Part shown: positions 1 to 8,741 of the stretch, one piece after another
Layout: every line of letters starts with the position of its first letter
Position numbering within the stretch: the stretch's first letter is position 1
Assembly: GCF_024347455.1 (NCBI RefSeq)
Contig: NZ_AP025483.1
Span: forward strand, 2,480,001 to 2,544,000
Length of the DNA: 64,000 bases
DNA from: Vibrio echinoideorum
GTDB taxonomy: Bacteria > Pseudomonadota > Gammaproteobacteria > Enterobacterales > Vibrionaceae
Direction: 5' to 3'
Notes under the pieces: generated by a model
Database searches by the model: none
What the model was told of the DNA's origin: nothing
The model's input: only the letters and a program-made list of their open reading frames with translations
Position numbers and translations under genes: made by a program

Positions 1-190
1 TACGACGACTCAGGATATAAGCGTTAGCATAAAACTCAGGCTCACCCTCTGAGGTAAACAGTAATTTCACACCATCGAAACGCATAGGTTTGTGAATAGA
101 GAAATCAGGCTTACCTCCTGAGATATCTTCTTCAACATCCCCAATCTCTATCTCTTTACTTGTTGCAGTGAGATGGTAATAGTGATCCAT
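1..190 (-). CDS. Hypothetical protein, N-terminal part (cut by window edge)
   Basis: A minus-strand reading frame starts with ATG at 190, preceded by a GAGG-type ribosome binding site, and stays open for 63 codons to the window edge. The peptide begins MDHYYHLTATSKEIEIGD and is soluble-looking, with no signal peptide or membrane segment. I do not recognise the family. The C-terminal part lies outside the window, so length and function cannot be judged. An AT-rich set of inverted TCTAAT/ATTAGA repeats lies 20-50 bp upstream and may be its promoter or operator. Confidence 0.6.
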   Translation of the reverse strand, partial: MDHYYHLTATSKEIEIGDVEEDISGGKPDFSIHKPMRFDGVKLLFTSEGEPEFYANAYILSRR

Positions 191-210
191 AACAGCCTCT
201 TCAAAATCAA

Positions 211-240
211 TCTAATTTTAGATTAGACTAACAATCTAAT
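211..240. repeat. Three alternating TCTAAT/ATTAGA inverted repeats
   Basis: TCTAAT at 211-216, ATTAGA at 222-227 and TCTAAT at 235-240. The middle copy can pair with either neighbour. They sit just upstream of the start at 190, where an operator or promoter would be expected. No protein can be assigned from the sequence. Confidence 0.4.
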
Positions 241-304
241 AAGTTCAATTAAAAAGGGAGTGACTATTACTCCCTCACAACAACTTATTAGATATGTTGG
301 CTGT

Positions 305-346
305 AAAAAAGCCTGCAATTCGCTAGGAGCAAACGCAGGCTTTTCA
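305..346 (-). terminator. Rho-independent terminator of the RND operon
   Basis: A perfect 10-bp stem (307-316 with 335-344, core AAGCCTGC/GCAGGCTT) is followed on the minus strand by six T residues. It lies 45 bp beyond the pump gene's stop codon. The flanking A and T runs could let it act in both directions. Confidence 0.85.
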
Positions 347-388
347 ATATTGTTACACTATTCCATGTTCATTAGCCGTGCGTGTTCA

Positions 389-3300
389 TTAGCCGTGAGA
401 GCTTCTACCCACGTTGTCATGGCTCAGCTCTTTATTTAGAACCGCTTCCACATGGCCAGGTGAACGCGTCGTACCCGAAACCAGTCGATACATCGCAGGG
501 ATAACGAACAGAGTAACTAAGGTCGCAAAGCCCATACCAAAGAAGATAACCGTACCCACAGCGACTCGGCTTTCATAGCCAGCACCTGTCGAGGTAATCA
601 ATGGAATCGCACCGGCTAGCGTCGTAAACGCCGTCATCAAGATTGGACGTAAACGTCGAGCCGAAGCATCAATGATCGCCTTTTCAAACTCAATGCCACG
701 GTCACGAAGTTGGTTAGCAAACTCCACAATCAAAATACCGTTTTTGGTTACCATGCCGATCAACATGATCATACCGATTTGGCTGTACACGTTAAGACCT
801 TGGCTCATCAACACTAAGCCTAAGAAGCCACCGAAGATACCCATAGGAACCGTGAACATCACGACTAACGGGTTGATGAAGCTTTCAAACTGCGCAGCCA
901 ATACCAAGTACGCGACCAACATCGCTAGCGCAAACACCACTAAGATACTCGATTGGTTCTCTTTGAAGTCTTTTGACTCGCCAGAGTAGCTTACCGAAAT
1001 ATCACCTGGCAGTTGCTCAATCGCTTGCTCGTCAAGGAAATCCAGTGCATCACCCAGTGTGTAACCTTCCATTAGGTTGGCTTTGATGGTCACCGATTTT
1101 TGCTTGTTGTAGTGCGATAAACGAATCGACGACGCGACTTCTTCAATGTGCGTCAATGTATCTAGTGTTACTAGCTCACCAGACCGAGTTCGCATATAGA
1201 TTTGGCTTAAATCATTAGCATTGTTAAAGCTGTTTTCATCACCACGAAGGTAAACATCGTACTCTTCGCCACGATCAACGAACGTAGTTTCGCTGCGCCC
1301 GCCAAGCATGATTTCTAACGTATCTGAAATATCCGAAACGCTAACGCCTAACTCGGCTGCACGTTGCTTATCTACGGTTACCAATAACTCTGGTGTTTTC
1401 TCCGAGTAATCGATGTCCGCACCTTCCATCATTGGTGAATCTTCAGCCGCTTGCTTTAACAGTTCGCCCCATTTCTGAAGCTCAGAGTAATCAGAGCCAC
1501 CCAGTACGAATTGCACAGGCTCACTTGAACCACCTTTGAAGCCCGGCATGAACGGGAATACACGTACATCAGGAATGCCATTTAAAGATTTACGAACTTC
1601 GTTCAACGCTTCCTGAGCGGTCTCTTCACGTTCGTCCCAATCTTCCAGGATCATGATAACGAAGCCCGTTTGGTCACCCGCATTACCACCAAACGCTGGT
1701 GATTGGATGCTGAATGACTTCAAGAAGCCTTGACCAAGCAGCGGCATTAAGCGTTCTTCGACGATATCCATGTTGGCAGACATACGGTTGTAACTGGTTG
1801 CATCGGCACCACGAACAAATGCAAATATAACACCGCGGTCTTCTTGCGGAGTCAGTTGTGAAGGCACTTGTTGCATTAAACCGTAGCTACCTCCCATACA
1901 CGCGAGAATAATAACAGGGGCAGCCCATCGCCAATTCAAAGCACGACGCAGTACCGCTTTATAGCCAAGTTCTAACTTGCCAAACACACGTTCGATAAAT
2001 AGGTTGAAACGATTCGGCTTAACATTCGCTTTTAGGATCTTACTGCCTAACACTGGTGTTAGCGTCAGTGCCACCACCGACGAGAAGATCACCGACATCG
2101 CGAGTAACACTGAGAACTCTGTAAACAGAAGACCTACCATGCCATCCATAAATGAAATTGGTAGGAATACCATCACTAGCACTAACGTAGTTGCGATTAC
2201 CGCGAAACCTACTTCACGCGTCCCTTTATAGGCCGCAAGCAGTGGCGACTCTCCACGTTCGATGTGATGGAAAATATTCTCGACAACCACGATGGCGTCA
2301 TCTACTACTAGACCAATCGACAGGATAAGTGCCATCAGGGTAATCAGGTTAATAGAGAAACCGAAGTAGTACGCGGCAATAAATGACGAAATCAAAGATA
2401 CCGGAACCGTCACCGCTGGAATAAGTGTCGCACGAGCTTGGCCAATAAAGACGTAAAGCACGAGGATAACCAAACCACCCGTAATAAAGAGTGTGCTATA
2501 TACCTCAGAGATCGAACGGTCGATAAACACCGTTGAGTCATAATCAACAGCCAAACGAGTCCCATCAGGCAGGAACTTCTGAATCGCCTCAACTTCTTTA
2601 TGGACTAAGTCAGCAACCTCAAGTGGGTTCGCATCTGACTGGGGCACAATCCCCATACTAACGTTAACAATGCCGTCACTCTTAAACGTCGAGTTTTCGT
2701 TTTCTGCGCCAATGTACACATCAGCCACATCTTTCAAATAGATAGGTGTGTTATCAGACGCACGTTTTACGACTAGGTATTCGAAATCTTTGGCTTCAGT
2801 GTAAGATCGTGCAGTACGAACCGACATCACGATCGCGTCATTACGTACTTCACCACCTGGGCTTTCAATGTTCTCATTATTTAGCGCTGTAGTAATATCA
2901 GAAGCAGTAACGCCACGACCCGCCATTAGGGCTGGTTTCAGCTTCACATACATTACTTTGTATAAGCCACCAGAGATATCCACCGAACTCACACCAGAAA
3001 TCAAACTAAAGCGGTCAATCAATACACGCTCTGTGTAATCGGTTAACTGAGTTCGGTCCATTTCTGTTGAACTTAAGTTGATGTAAACCGAGGCTTCACC
3101 ACTGCCGTTGTTCTTATAAACAATCGGATCATCTGCTTCATCTGGCAATGAGCGCTGAGCACGAGCCACTGCATCACGCACATCACTCACCCCCGTATTG
3201 AGGTCGTAACCAAGCTCAAAGGTAATAGTGATACGCGACATGCCGTTACGCGTCGTGGATTCAATTTCATCGATGCCACTGATACCGGATAATTGGTCTT

Positions 3301-3502
3301 CAAGATTGGAGGTAATCTGGCTTTCAATGATAGTGGCCGACGCACCCTCATAACGAGTACTGATCGACACCACTGGACTTTCAATATCTGGCATCTCACG
3401 AACAGCAAGTTTATTAAATGAGACAATACCAAACACAACCAAAAGCAGGCTCAATACGATAGCCGCTACTGGTCTCTTTACAGAAACATCAGATAACAAC
3501 AT
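389..3502 (-). CDS. RND-family efflux pump, inner-membrane subunit
   Basis: This 1037-residue protein has the usual size and layout of an AcrB/MexB-like RND transporter: an N-terminal membrane segment (VKRPVAAIVLSLLLVVFGI), a large periplasmic domain, a helix bundle around residues 335-535, a second periplasmic domain, and a closing bundle from about 850. The proton-relay helix carries the expected adjacent aspartates (GLVVDDAIVVVEN). The pump would expel small toxic molecules from membrane or periplasm using the proton gradient. The adaptor gene lies directly upstream, its stop overlapping this start by one base (TAATG), so the two are translationally coupled. No outer-membrane TolC gene is adjacent, so it probably uses a shared TolC. 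Substrate, and which Vibrio Vex/Vme system this is, cannot be told by eye. Confidence 0.93.
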   Translation of the reverse strand: MLLSDVSVKRPVAAIVLSLLLVVFGIVSFNKLAVREMPDIESPVVSISTRYEGASATIIESQITSNLEDQLSGISGIDEIESTTRNGMSRITITFELGYDLNTGVSDVRDAVARAQRSLPDEADDPIVYKNNGSGEASVYINLSSTEMDRTQLTDYTERVLIDRFSLISGVSSVDISGGLYKVMYVKLKPALMAGRGVTASDITTALNNENIESPGGEVRNDAIVMSVRTARSYTEAKDFEYLVVKRASDNTPIYLKDVADVYIGAENENSTFKSDGIVNVSMGIVPQSDANPLEVADLVHKEVEAIQKFLPDGTRLAVDYDSTVFIDRSISEVYSTLFITGGLVILVLYVFIGQARATLIPAVTVPVSLISSFIAAYYFGFSINLITLMALILSIGLVVDDAIVVVENIFHHIERGESPLLAAYKGTREVGFAVIATTLVLVMVFLPISFMDGMVGLLFTEFSVLLAMSVIFSSVVALTLTPVLGSKILKANVKPNRFNLFIERVFGKLELGYKAVLRRALNWRWAAPVIILACMGGSYGLMQQVPSQLTPQEDRGVIFAFVRGADATSYNRMSANMDIVEERLMPLLGQGFLKSFSIQSPAFGGNAGDQTGFVIMILEDWDEREETAQEALNEVRKSLNGIPDVRVFPFMPGFKGGSSEPVQFVLGGSDYSELQKWGELLKQAAEDSPMMEGADIDYSEKTPELLVTVDKQRAAELGVSVSDISDTLEIMLGGRSETTFVDRGEEYDVYLRGDENSFNNANDLSQIYMRTRSGELVTLDTLTHIEEVASSIRLSHYNKQKSVTIKANLMEGYTLGDALDFLDEQAIEQLPGDISVSYSGESKDFKENQSSILVVFALAMLVAYLVLAAQFESFINPLVVMFTVPMGIFGGFLGLVLMSQGLNVYSQIGMIMLIGMVTKNGILIVEFANQLRDRGIEFEKAIIDASARRLRPILMTAFTTLAGAIPLITSTGAGYESRVAVGTVIFFGMGFATLVTLFVIPAMYRLVSGTTRSPGHVEAVLNKELSHDNVGRSSHG

Positions 3503-4599
3503 TAGTTCGTACCTTCTTGTGCTGCTGTATTTCCATCAAGGTTAGCTGTATCGCCCTCAAGTTTAGCGGGGCGATTAACGGCTAACTCTTGAACCAAAAC
3601 ACCGTCACGCATGTTAACGATACCTTGCACCACGATCTTCTGACCAATCTCGATGCCTTTCTCAATCACGACTTCGTTATCGATACGCGCACCTAAGAAC
3701 ACCTCTGTTCGGGTTGCTTTGTTATCTTCGCCAATCACATAAACAAAACGTTTAGTGCCCGAGTACTCCAAGGCTTGGACTGGAATAATCGGTGCTTCTA
3801 CTGGTGGGAAGTCCATATCAGCCGCGACTAGCATGCCCGGCTTTAGGTAATCATTGTTGTTATCGAAATGAATTCGAACTCGCAGGTTCAAAGTTTCAGC
3901 GTTGATACGAGAATCAATGCCTACCACTGTGCCAGTGAACTGAGTATCGCCCCAGGCACTGGTGTGAGCCGTTACTTTCATGCCTTTAGAAAGTTTAGAA
4001 AGGTAGCGCTCAGGAATTTGAAGATCTAACTGCATCACAGACAAGTCATCTAAAGTCACGAGTTCAGTGCCTGCTGTCACCATTTTACCGCGGCTAAAGT
4101 CGATAAAACCGACAGTGCCAGAGAAAGGTGCGCTGATGTGTAGATCTTTAAGGTTGGCATTCGCAGCAGCTAAACGTGCATTGGCAATTTCAACGTTGGT
4201 TTTCTGAGCGTCAATTTCAGTTTGCGTAATCGCATTACGTTTCACTAGTCGTTGGAACTCCGCTAGCTTACGTTTTTCGTCTTTTAGGTACGCTTGAGCC
4301 TCTGCAACCGCGGCCTTGGCTTTGTCATCATCTAATTGAACCAACATCTGCCCTTTAGTGACGTCTTGGTTGGCTTTGATGTTGATAGAGTCAACTCTAC
4401 CAGCCACTTCAGAAGTAATGATCACAGATTGTTCGGCTTCTAACTTACCGACCAAAGAAAGAGACTGACTAACTTGGTGAATATCAACCTGCTCAGTAAC
4501 AACAGTAACAGTACTTGGGCCCATGCGTTTTGCGAGTGCGGCTGGAGACGCCATAAGAATCGACAAGCTAAGCAGGGTTAAAACAGATTTATGCTTCAT
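3502..4599 (-). CDS. RND efflux periplasmic adaptor (membrane fusion protein)
   Basis: A 365-residue HlyD/AcrA-type adaptor that would bridge the inner-membrane pump and an outer-membrane channel. I chose the ATG at 4599 over a TTG ten codons upstream because it begins a clean signal peptide (MKHKSVLTLLSLSILMASPAALA). After it come the first half of the lipoyl domain (about 40-80), a coiled-coil hairpin rich in A, K and E (about 85-145), the second lipoyl half (HISAPFSGTVGFID), a beta-barrel and a membrane-proximal domain. It is first in a two-gene operon with the pump, and the stop codon overlaps the pump's start. No local regulator gene is adjacent. No lipobox cysteine is evident, so it is probably a soluble or weakly anchored periplasmic protein. 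Confidence 0.92.
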   Translation of the reverse strand: MKHKSVLTLLSLSILMASPAALAKRMGPSTVTVVTEQVDIHQVSQSLSLVGKLEAEQSVIITSEVAGRVDSINIKANQDVTKGQMLVQLDDDKAKAAVAEAQAYLKDEKRKLAEFQRLVKRNAITQTEIDAQKTNVEIANARLAAANANLKDLHISAPFSGTVGFIDFSRGKMVTAGTELVTLDDLSVMQLDLQIPERYLSKLSKGMKVTAHTSAWGDTQFTGTVVGIDSRINAETLNLRVRIHFDNNNDYLKPGMLVAADMDFPPVEAPIIPVQALEYSGTKRFVYVIGEDNKATRTEVFLGARIDNEVVIEKGIEIGQKIVVQGIVNMRDGVLVQELAVNRPAKLEGDTANLDGNTAAQEGTN

Positions 4600-5045
4600 A
4601 ATAATGGTCTGCAAGTAAGTTTGTACCAATCACAGTGAGTAAGTGGTCAGAAATAGCGTAGGGAAAAGGCTTGAGAACAAGGCAGAATTTTCGATAAGTA
4701 GTTATCCTACAATCAAAAATTCTAACGCAGTTATCGAGCATTTTAACAAGCTAGAATGACAAGTTACTTACTACGATTGGTATTATTATCTATAAATGAA
4801 ATTAACCGTATTCTATCAACTGATGAATGCTGTAACGTCAAGAAGTGTAAATCTAGGTTAAATTCCATTTACGTTTCTTCGCCAATAACACAAACCAAAC
4901 ACAATACAGAAAGTCAGTTACCTCAAGGTGTTACCTGTCACTACGTAAACCTGAGCGTAGGTGTTCACTTCACGAGCAATATGCATACTTTTCGCCATCT
5001 TTGCCCAAAAAGGCAGCATTTAACACAAAACCATAAGAAAAACTC
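4600..5045. other. Gene-free stretch between efflux operon and tRNA-Tyr operon
   Basis: About 450 bp with no convincing gene. A 100-codon open frame in it has no ribosome binding site and atypical composition. The left part (about 4665-4760) resembles, from memory, a dispersed Vibrio intergenic sequence; the right end leads into the tRNA promoter. Confidence 0.6.
4665..4760. repeat. Possible dispersed Vibrio intergenic repeat element
   Basis: The stretch containing GGCTTGAGAACAAGGCAG, CGATAAGTAGTTATCCTAC, AACGCAGTTATCG and AACAAGCTAGAATGAC looks like a short sequence I remember as recurring between genes in Vibrio genomes. It contains a CGATAA/TTATCG inverted pair. Only one copy lies in this window, so the repeat nature rests on memory. 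Confidence 0.3.
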
Positions 5046-5073
5046 TTTACAGGTTTAACGTGTTTGCTATGAT
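5046..5073 (+). promoter_or_regulatory. Sigma-70 promoter of the tRNA-Tyr operon, stringent type
   Basis: A -35 box TTTACA at 5046-5051 and a -10 box TATGAT at 5068-5073 are separated by 16 bp. A GC-rich discriminator (GCGCTCCGC, 5074-5082) follows, the pattern typical of stable-RNA promoters controlled by ppGpp and DksA. The predicted start near 5080 would give a leader of about 70 nt before the first tRNA. Confidence 0.75.
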
Positions 5074-5149
5074 GCGCTCCGCACTTGAGAGATGCGTTGG
5101 GAAAAACATCTCTTTAGCCTATCCATTATGAGATAGGAAAAAACACCCT

Positions 5150-5234
<85 letters not shown>

Positions 5235-5337
5235 TATTCTTCTTACCTCTTTATAAGAGTTAAGAGAACAACCTGATTGATGGGCTTATGGGAAAACATC
5301 AATTTAGGCTTACTTTGTGAAAAGTAAGACACACCCT

Positions 5338-5422
<85 letters not shown>

Positions 5423-5525
5423 TATTCTTCTTACCTCTTTTTAAGAGTTAAGAGAACAACCTGATTGATGGGCTTATGGGAAAACATCAATTTAGGCTTA
5501 CTTTGTGAAGAGTAAGACACACCCT

Positions 5526-5610
<85 letters not shown>

Positions 5611-5713
5611 TATTCTTCTTACCTCTTTTTAAGAGTTAAGAGAACAACCTGATTGATGGGCTTATGGGAAAACATCAATTTAGGCTTACTTTGTGAAGAG
5701 TAAGACACACCCT

Positions 5714-5798
<85 letters not shown>

Positions 5799-5901
5799 TA
5801 TTCTTCTTACCTCTTTTTAAGAGTTAAGAGAACAACCTGATTGATGGGCTTATGGGAAAACATCAATTTAGGCTTACTTTGTGAAGAGTAAGACACACCC
5901 T

Positions 5902-5986
<85 letters not shown>

Positions 5987-6089
5987 TATTCTTCTTACCT
6001 CTTTTTAAGAGTTAAGAGAACAACCTGATTGATGGGCTTATGGGAAAACATCAATTTAGGCTTACTTTGTGAAGAGTAAGACACACCCT

Positions 6090-6174
<85 letters not shown>

Positions 6175-6277
6175 TATTCTTCTTACCTCTTTTTAAGAGT
6201 TAAGAGAACAACCTGATTGATGGGCTTATGGGAAAACATCAATTTAGGCTTACTTTGTGAAGAGTAAGACACACCCT

Positions 6278-6362
<85 letters not shown>

Positions 6363-6385
6363 TACTATCCTTAATTGGAAAATCG

Positions 6386-6416
6386 AAAAGCCAACTCATT
6401 GAGTTGGCTTTTTTCG
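6386..6416 (+). terminator. Rho-independent terminator of the tRNA-Tyr operon
   Basis: Stem AGCCAACTCA (6389-6398) pairs with TGAGTTGGCT (6400-6409), followed by a run of T. It lies 24 bp beyond the last tRNA. Confidence 0.9.
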
Positions 6417-6930
6417 TTTCTGAACTTTATATGTTAATCCCGATATCTCTAAGCTTTGAACTCCGACCCAAAACTGTTGTGATTGTTCTTCTGCAATTCA
6501 GCAAGGGTTCAATCCAATATCAGTCATTCCATACATCAGGATGACGTTCATAAACCAAGTCAGCTGGACAACCTAAGCAATTTGTAGAAACTGGTTCCTC
6601 ACACTTTGAGTGATTTTCTGTTTCTGACAAAGCGTCATCTCATGTTCTAGTATGGGTTCAAAGGACATTGTGATCTCAGTTGAAAGTCTCTTTCGCTATT
6701 AAAATAGCCCTACATGTAGATTAATCGACTTCAATAACAAGAGATATCCAATAAGATTTCTCGCGATGGCAACCCTATTAGCTCAAGTCAATAAAGGTTA
6801 TCTAGCACAATCAACAAGTTTTCTTCTGTAAGATTTAAATTAGACCCTAACTCGTTGCCCTTATGATTCAAAGTGACTAGATTTCCAAGTATTAGCGTTT
6901 CATACCGTCATAGTTTTAAACCACCCGAAA
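6417..6930. other. Gene-free stretch, no recognisable content
   Basis: About 510 bp between two terminators. I see no open frame with a ribosome binding site, no tRNA and no repeat. A small RNA or a decayed gene is possible, but nothing visible supports either. Confidence 0.6.
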
Positions 6931-6967
6931 CAAAAAAGCCCCTACTGATTTCTCAGTAGGGGCTTTC
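6931..6967 (-). terminator. Terminator of the Tim44-like gene
   Basis: Stem AGCCCCTACTGA (6937-6948) pairs with TCAGTAGGGGCT (6953-6964), and the minus-strand side ends in six T. It lies about 60 bp beyond the stop codon at 7028. Confidence 0.85.
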
Positions 6968-7027
6968 TATTAATCAGCGTAATTTCTGAAAACGACAACA
7001 CCGTAGTGCTGTCGCTAAATATCAGAA

Positions 7028-7936
7028 TTAACCTTGAATACCAACAATTAGCCAAGGCGCATTGTCAGTCGTTAGGTCACGTTCTAAGTGCCAGATATCA
7101 GTAATATCTTCTTCAACGCCATCTGCAGTGTCACGGTAGCGACCGCTAAACTGTAGGCTTAACTGCGCTTTGCTGCCGTCATGGTCTGCACGAACGATTT
7201 CAGCATCAACGTACATTACGTCTGTGTGCTGATCACCTTCTAGCTTGTCACGTTCAGATTTTAGGTCTTCAAATAGGCTTGGAGACACATACTCTTCAAT
7301 CGTATTCAGCTCGTTGTGGTTCCATGCACCTTGCAGTGTACGGTAGTGCTCACGAGAGCCATTGATGAAAGCCGCTTGATCAAAGCCCGGTGGGTAGTTA
7401 TGCGGAACATCGCTTTGTGAACCAAAACCGAAGCCAGCCGCCGCACCTTGAGATTGAGGTTGTGCTTGCTCGAAGTTATGAACATTTGGCTTTTGCTCAG
7501 GTTGTTCAAACTTGTTTTGCCCCATGCCGCCGAATGCTGGCTGCTGGCCACGTCCATTCTGCTGATTCATGGAACCCTGCTTCGCCCCCAACATTCCGCG
7601 TAGGAATTTGAACGCAAGGAAAGCAATCAGACCCATGATCAGAATATCCATGAACTGGATACCTTCAAATGCACCACCAAAGAATGCTGCTAATAGACCA
7701 CCCGCAAGTAAACCACCTAGCATACCGCCCATAAGCCCTTTACGGCTGGAGTTAGCTGCTGTGTTCTTACCCGTTTGATCTTGTCGGATCGAATTCGTGT
7801 TTTGTTGTTTTGGTGCTGGAGCCGTTTTAAAGCTTTTGCCAAATGACTTACCACCACCAAACTTTTTCGCTTCCGCGATTGGCGTCACCGCGACTGTTAC
7901 CAACAGGATCGCGACTAGTGAGAAAAATCGTTTCAT
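7028..7936 (-). CDS. Tim44-like domain protein, secreted or membrane-bound
   Basis: 302 residues. The N-terminus is a signal peptide or membrane anchor (MKRFFSLVAILLVTVAVTPIAEA). A basic, glycine- and glutamine-rich stretch follows, then a glycine-rich hydrophobic double segment (GLMGGMLGGLLAGGLLAAFFGG and IQFMDILIMGLIAFLAFKFL, about residues 68-113), a low-complexity Q/G linker, and a C-terminal Tim44-like domain (about 180-302). That fold is shared with the mitochondrial import subunit Tim44 and ribosomal protein mL45. Its function in bacteria is not established. It is a single gene with its own terminator, divergent from the tetR-acyltransferase pair. The start is supported by the signal peptide and an AGGATAA-type ribosome binding site. 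Confidence 0.85.
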   Translation of the reverse strand: MKRFFSLVAILLVTVAVTPIAEAKKFGGGKSFGKSFKTAPAPKQQNTNSIRQDQTGKNTAANSSRKGLMGGMLGGLLAGGLLAAFFGGAFEGIQFMDILIMGLIAFLAFKFLRGMLGAKQGSMNQQNGRGQQPAFGGMGQNKFEQPEQKPNVHNFEQAQPQSQGAAAGFGFGSQSDVPHNYPPGFDQAAFINGSREHYRTLQGAWNHNELNTIEEYVSPSLFEDLKSERDKLEGDQHTDVMYVDAEIVRADHDGSKAQLSLQFSGRYRDTADGVEEDITDIWHLERDLTTDNAPWLIVGIQG

Positions 7937-8103
7937 TATTATCCTTTATAGGTTTCTTTATCTTTCGACACCTTAATCATACTCGTTAACAAAGAACAAT
8001 GAAATATTCACGGCGTTTACACATGTATCATAATATTGCGGCTATTAATTGGTTACTTAATTAGCGAAAGGATTGACGGCAATCGGGGGCAGCATTAAAA
8101 TAT

Positions 8104-8116
8104 TGAACGATGTTCA
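8104..8116. promoter_or_regulatory. 13-bp palindrome, candidate TetR-family operator
   Basis: TGAAC-GAT-GTTCA is a perfect inverted repeat with 5-bp arms, 17 bp before the start codon of the TetR-family gene. Its position and form suit autoregulation by that protein. No binding data can be inferred beyond this. Confidence 0.45.
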
Positions 8117-8133
8117 TTTACTAGAAAAGACTC

Positions 8134-8724
8134 ATGGCAAGAAGAAACGATCATACTCGCGAACAATTGGTGCAATTAACTTTAAAGACAGTGACCGACT
8201 TCTTAGCCGATCACTCCTACCACGAGTTAAGTCTACGAAAGATTGCCAATATGATTGGGTACGTGCCTAGTACTCTGGTTAATGTGTTCGGCAACTACAA
8301 CTTGTTGCTTCTGCATGTTGTTGCCCAAACTCTAGACGAACTCGCGTTAGAGTCCGCATCTGTCGTAGAACAATCGAGCAATCCTAAACAAGCGTTGTTT
8401 AACCTTGCTTACTGTTACCACGACTACGCGCAAAAGCACCCGCACCGCTGGCAGCTTATCTTCGAACACAATATGAATGGCGAAAACCTTCCTGAGTGGC
8501 AATCAAACCGAATCGATAGAATGACCGGTATGCTAGAACAGTTACTTATTGCGATCGCTCCAGAGCACACAGAAAGCGAAGTGGTTAAAGCGAGCCGAGT
8601 GTTATGGTCAGGTGTGCACGGAATTACTCTACTCAGCGTTGATGACAAGTTTTTCGCGTCAGAGCCTATTGATGGTAAAGAGTTGATTAATAACTTAATC
8701 TCAAACTACTTAACCAACTGGTAA
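8134..8724 (+). CDS. TetR-family transcriptional regulator
   Basis: 196 residues. The N-terminal helix-turn-helix covers about residues 8-55 (LSLRKIANMIGYVPSTLVNVFGNYNLLLLHV, with the family's typical helix-turn-helix spacing). The C-terminal ligand domain contains VLWSGVHGITLLSV, resembling the WHG-type C-terminal domain of one TetR subgroup. It is followed after 17 bp by the MFS/acyltransferase gene, probably in one operon, so the ligand may be a lipid or acyl compound (inference). A palindrome just upstream may be its own operator. The start at 8134 gives MARRNDHTREQL, a normal N-terminus for the family; a longer frame starting at 8073 is in another frame and not credible. Confidence 0.9.
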   Translation: MARRNDHTREQLVQLTLKTVTDFLADHSYHELSLRKIANMIGYVPSTLVNVFGNYNLLLLHVVAQTLDELALESASVVEQSSNPKQALFNLAYCYHDYAQKHPHRWQLIFEHNMNGENLPEWQSNRIDRMTGMLEQLLIAIAPEHTESEVVKASRVLWSGVHGITLLSVDDKFFASEPIDGKELINNLISNYLTNW

Positions 8725-8741
8725 TCATCCAAGGAAAGATA

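Noticed and set aside
4756..5058. 100-codon plus-strand frame upstream of the tRNA array
   Set aside because: No ribosome binding site, unusual composition, and it runs into the tRNA promoter.
8073..8270. 65-codon frame across the tetR start
   Set aside because: Lies in another frame than the clear TetR protein, and contains its operator-like palindrome.
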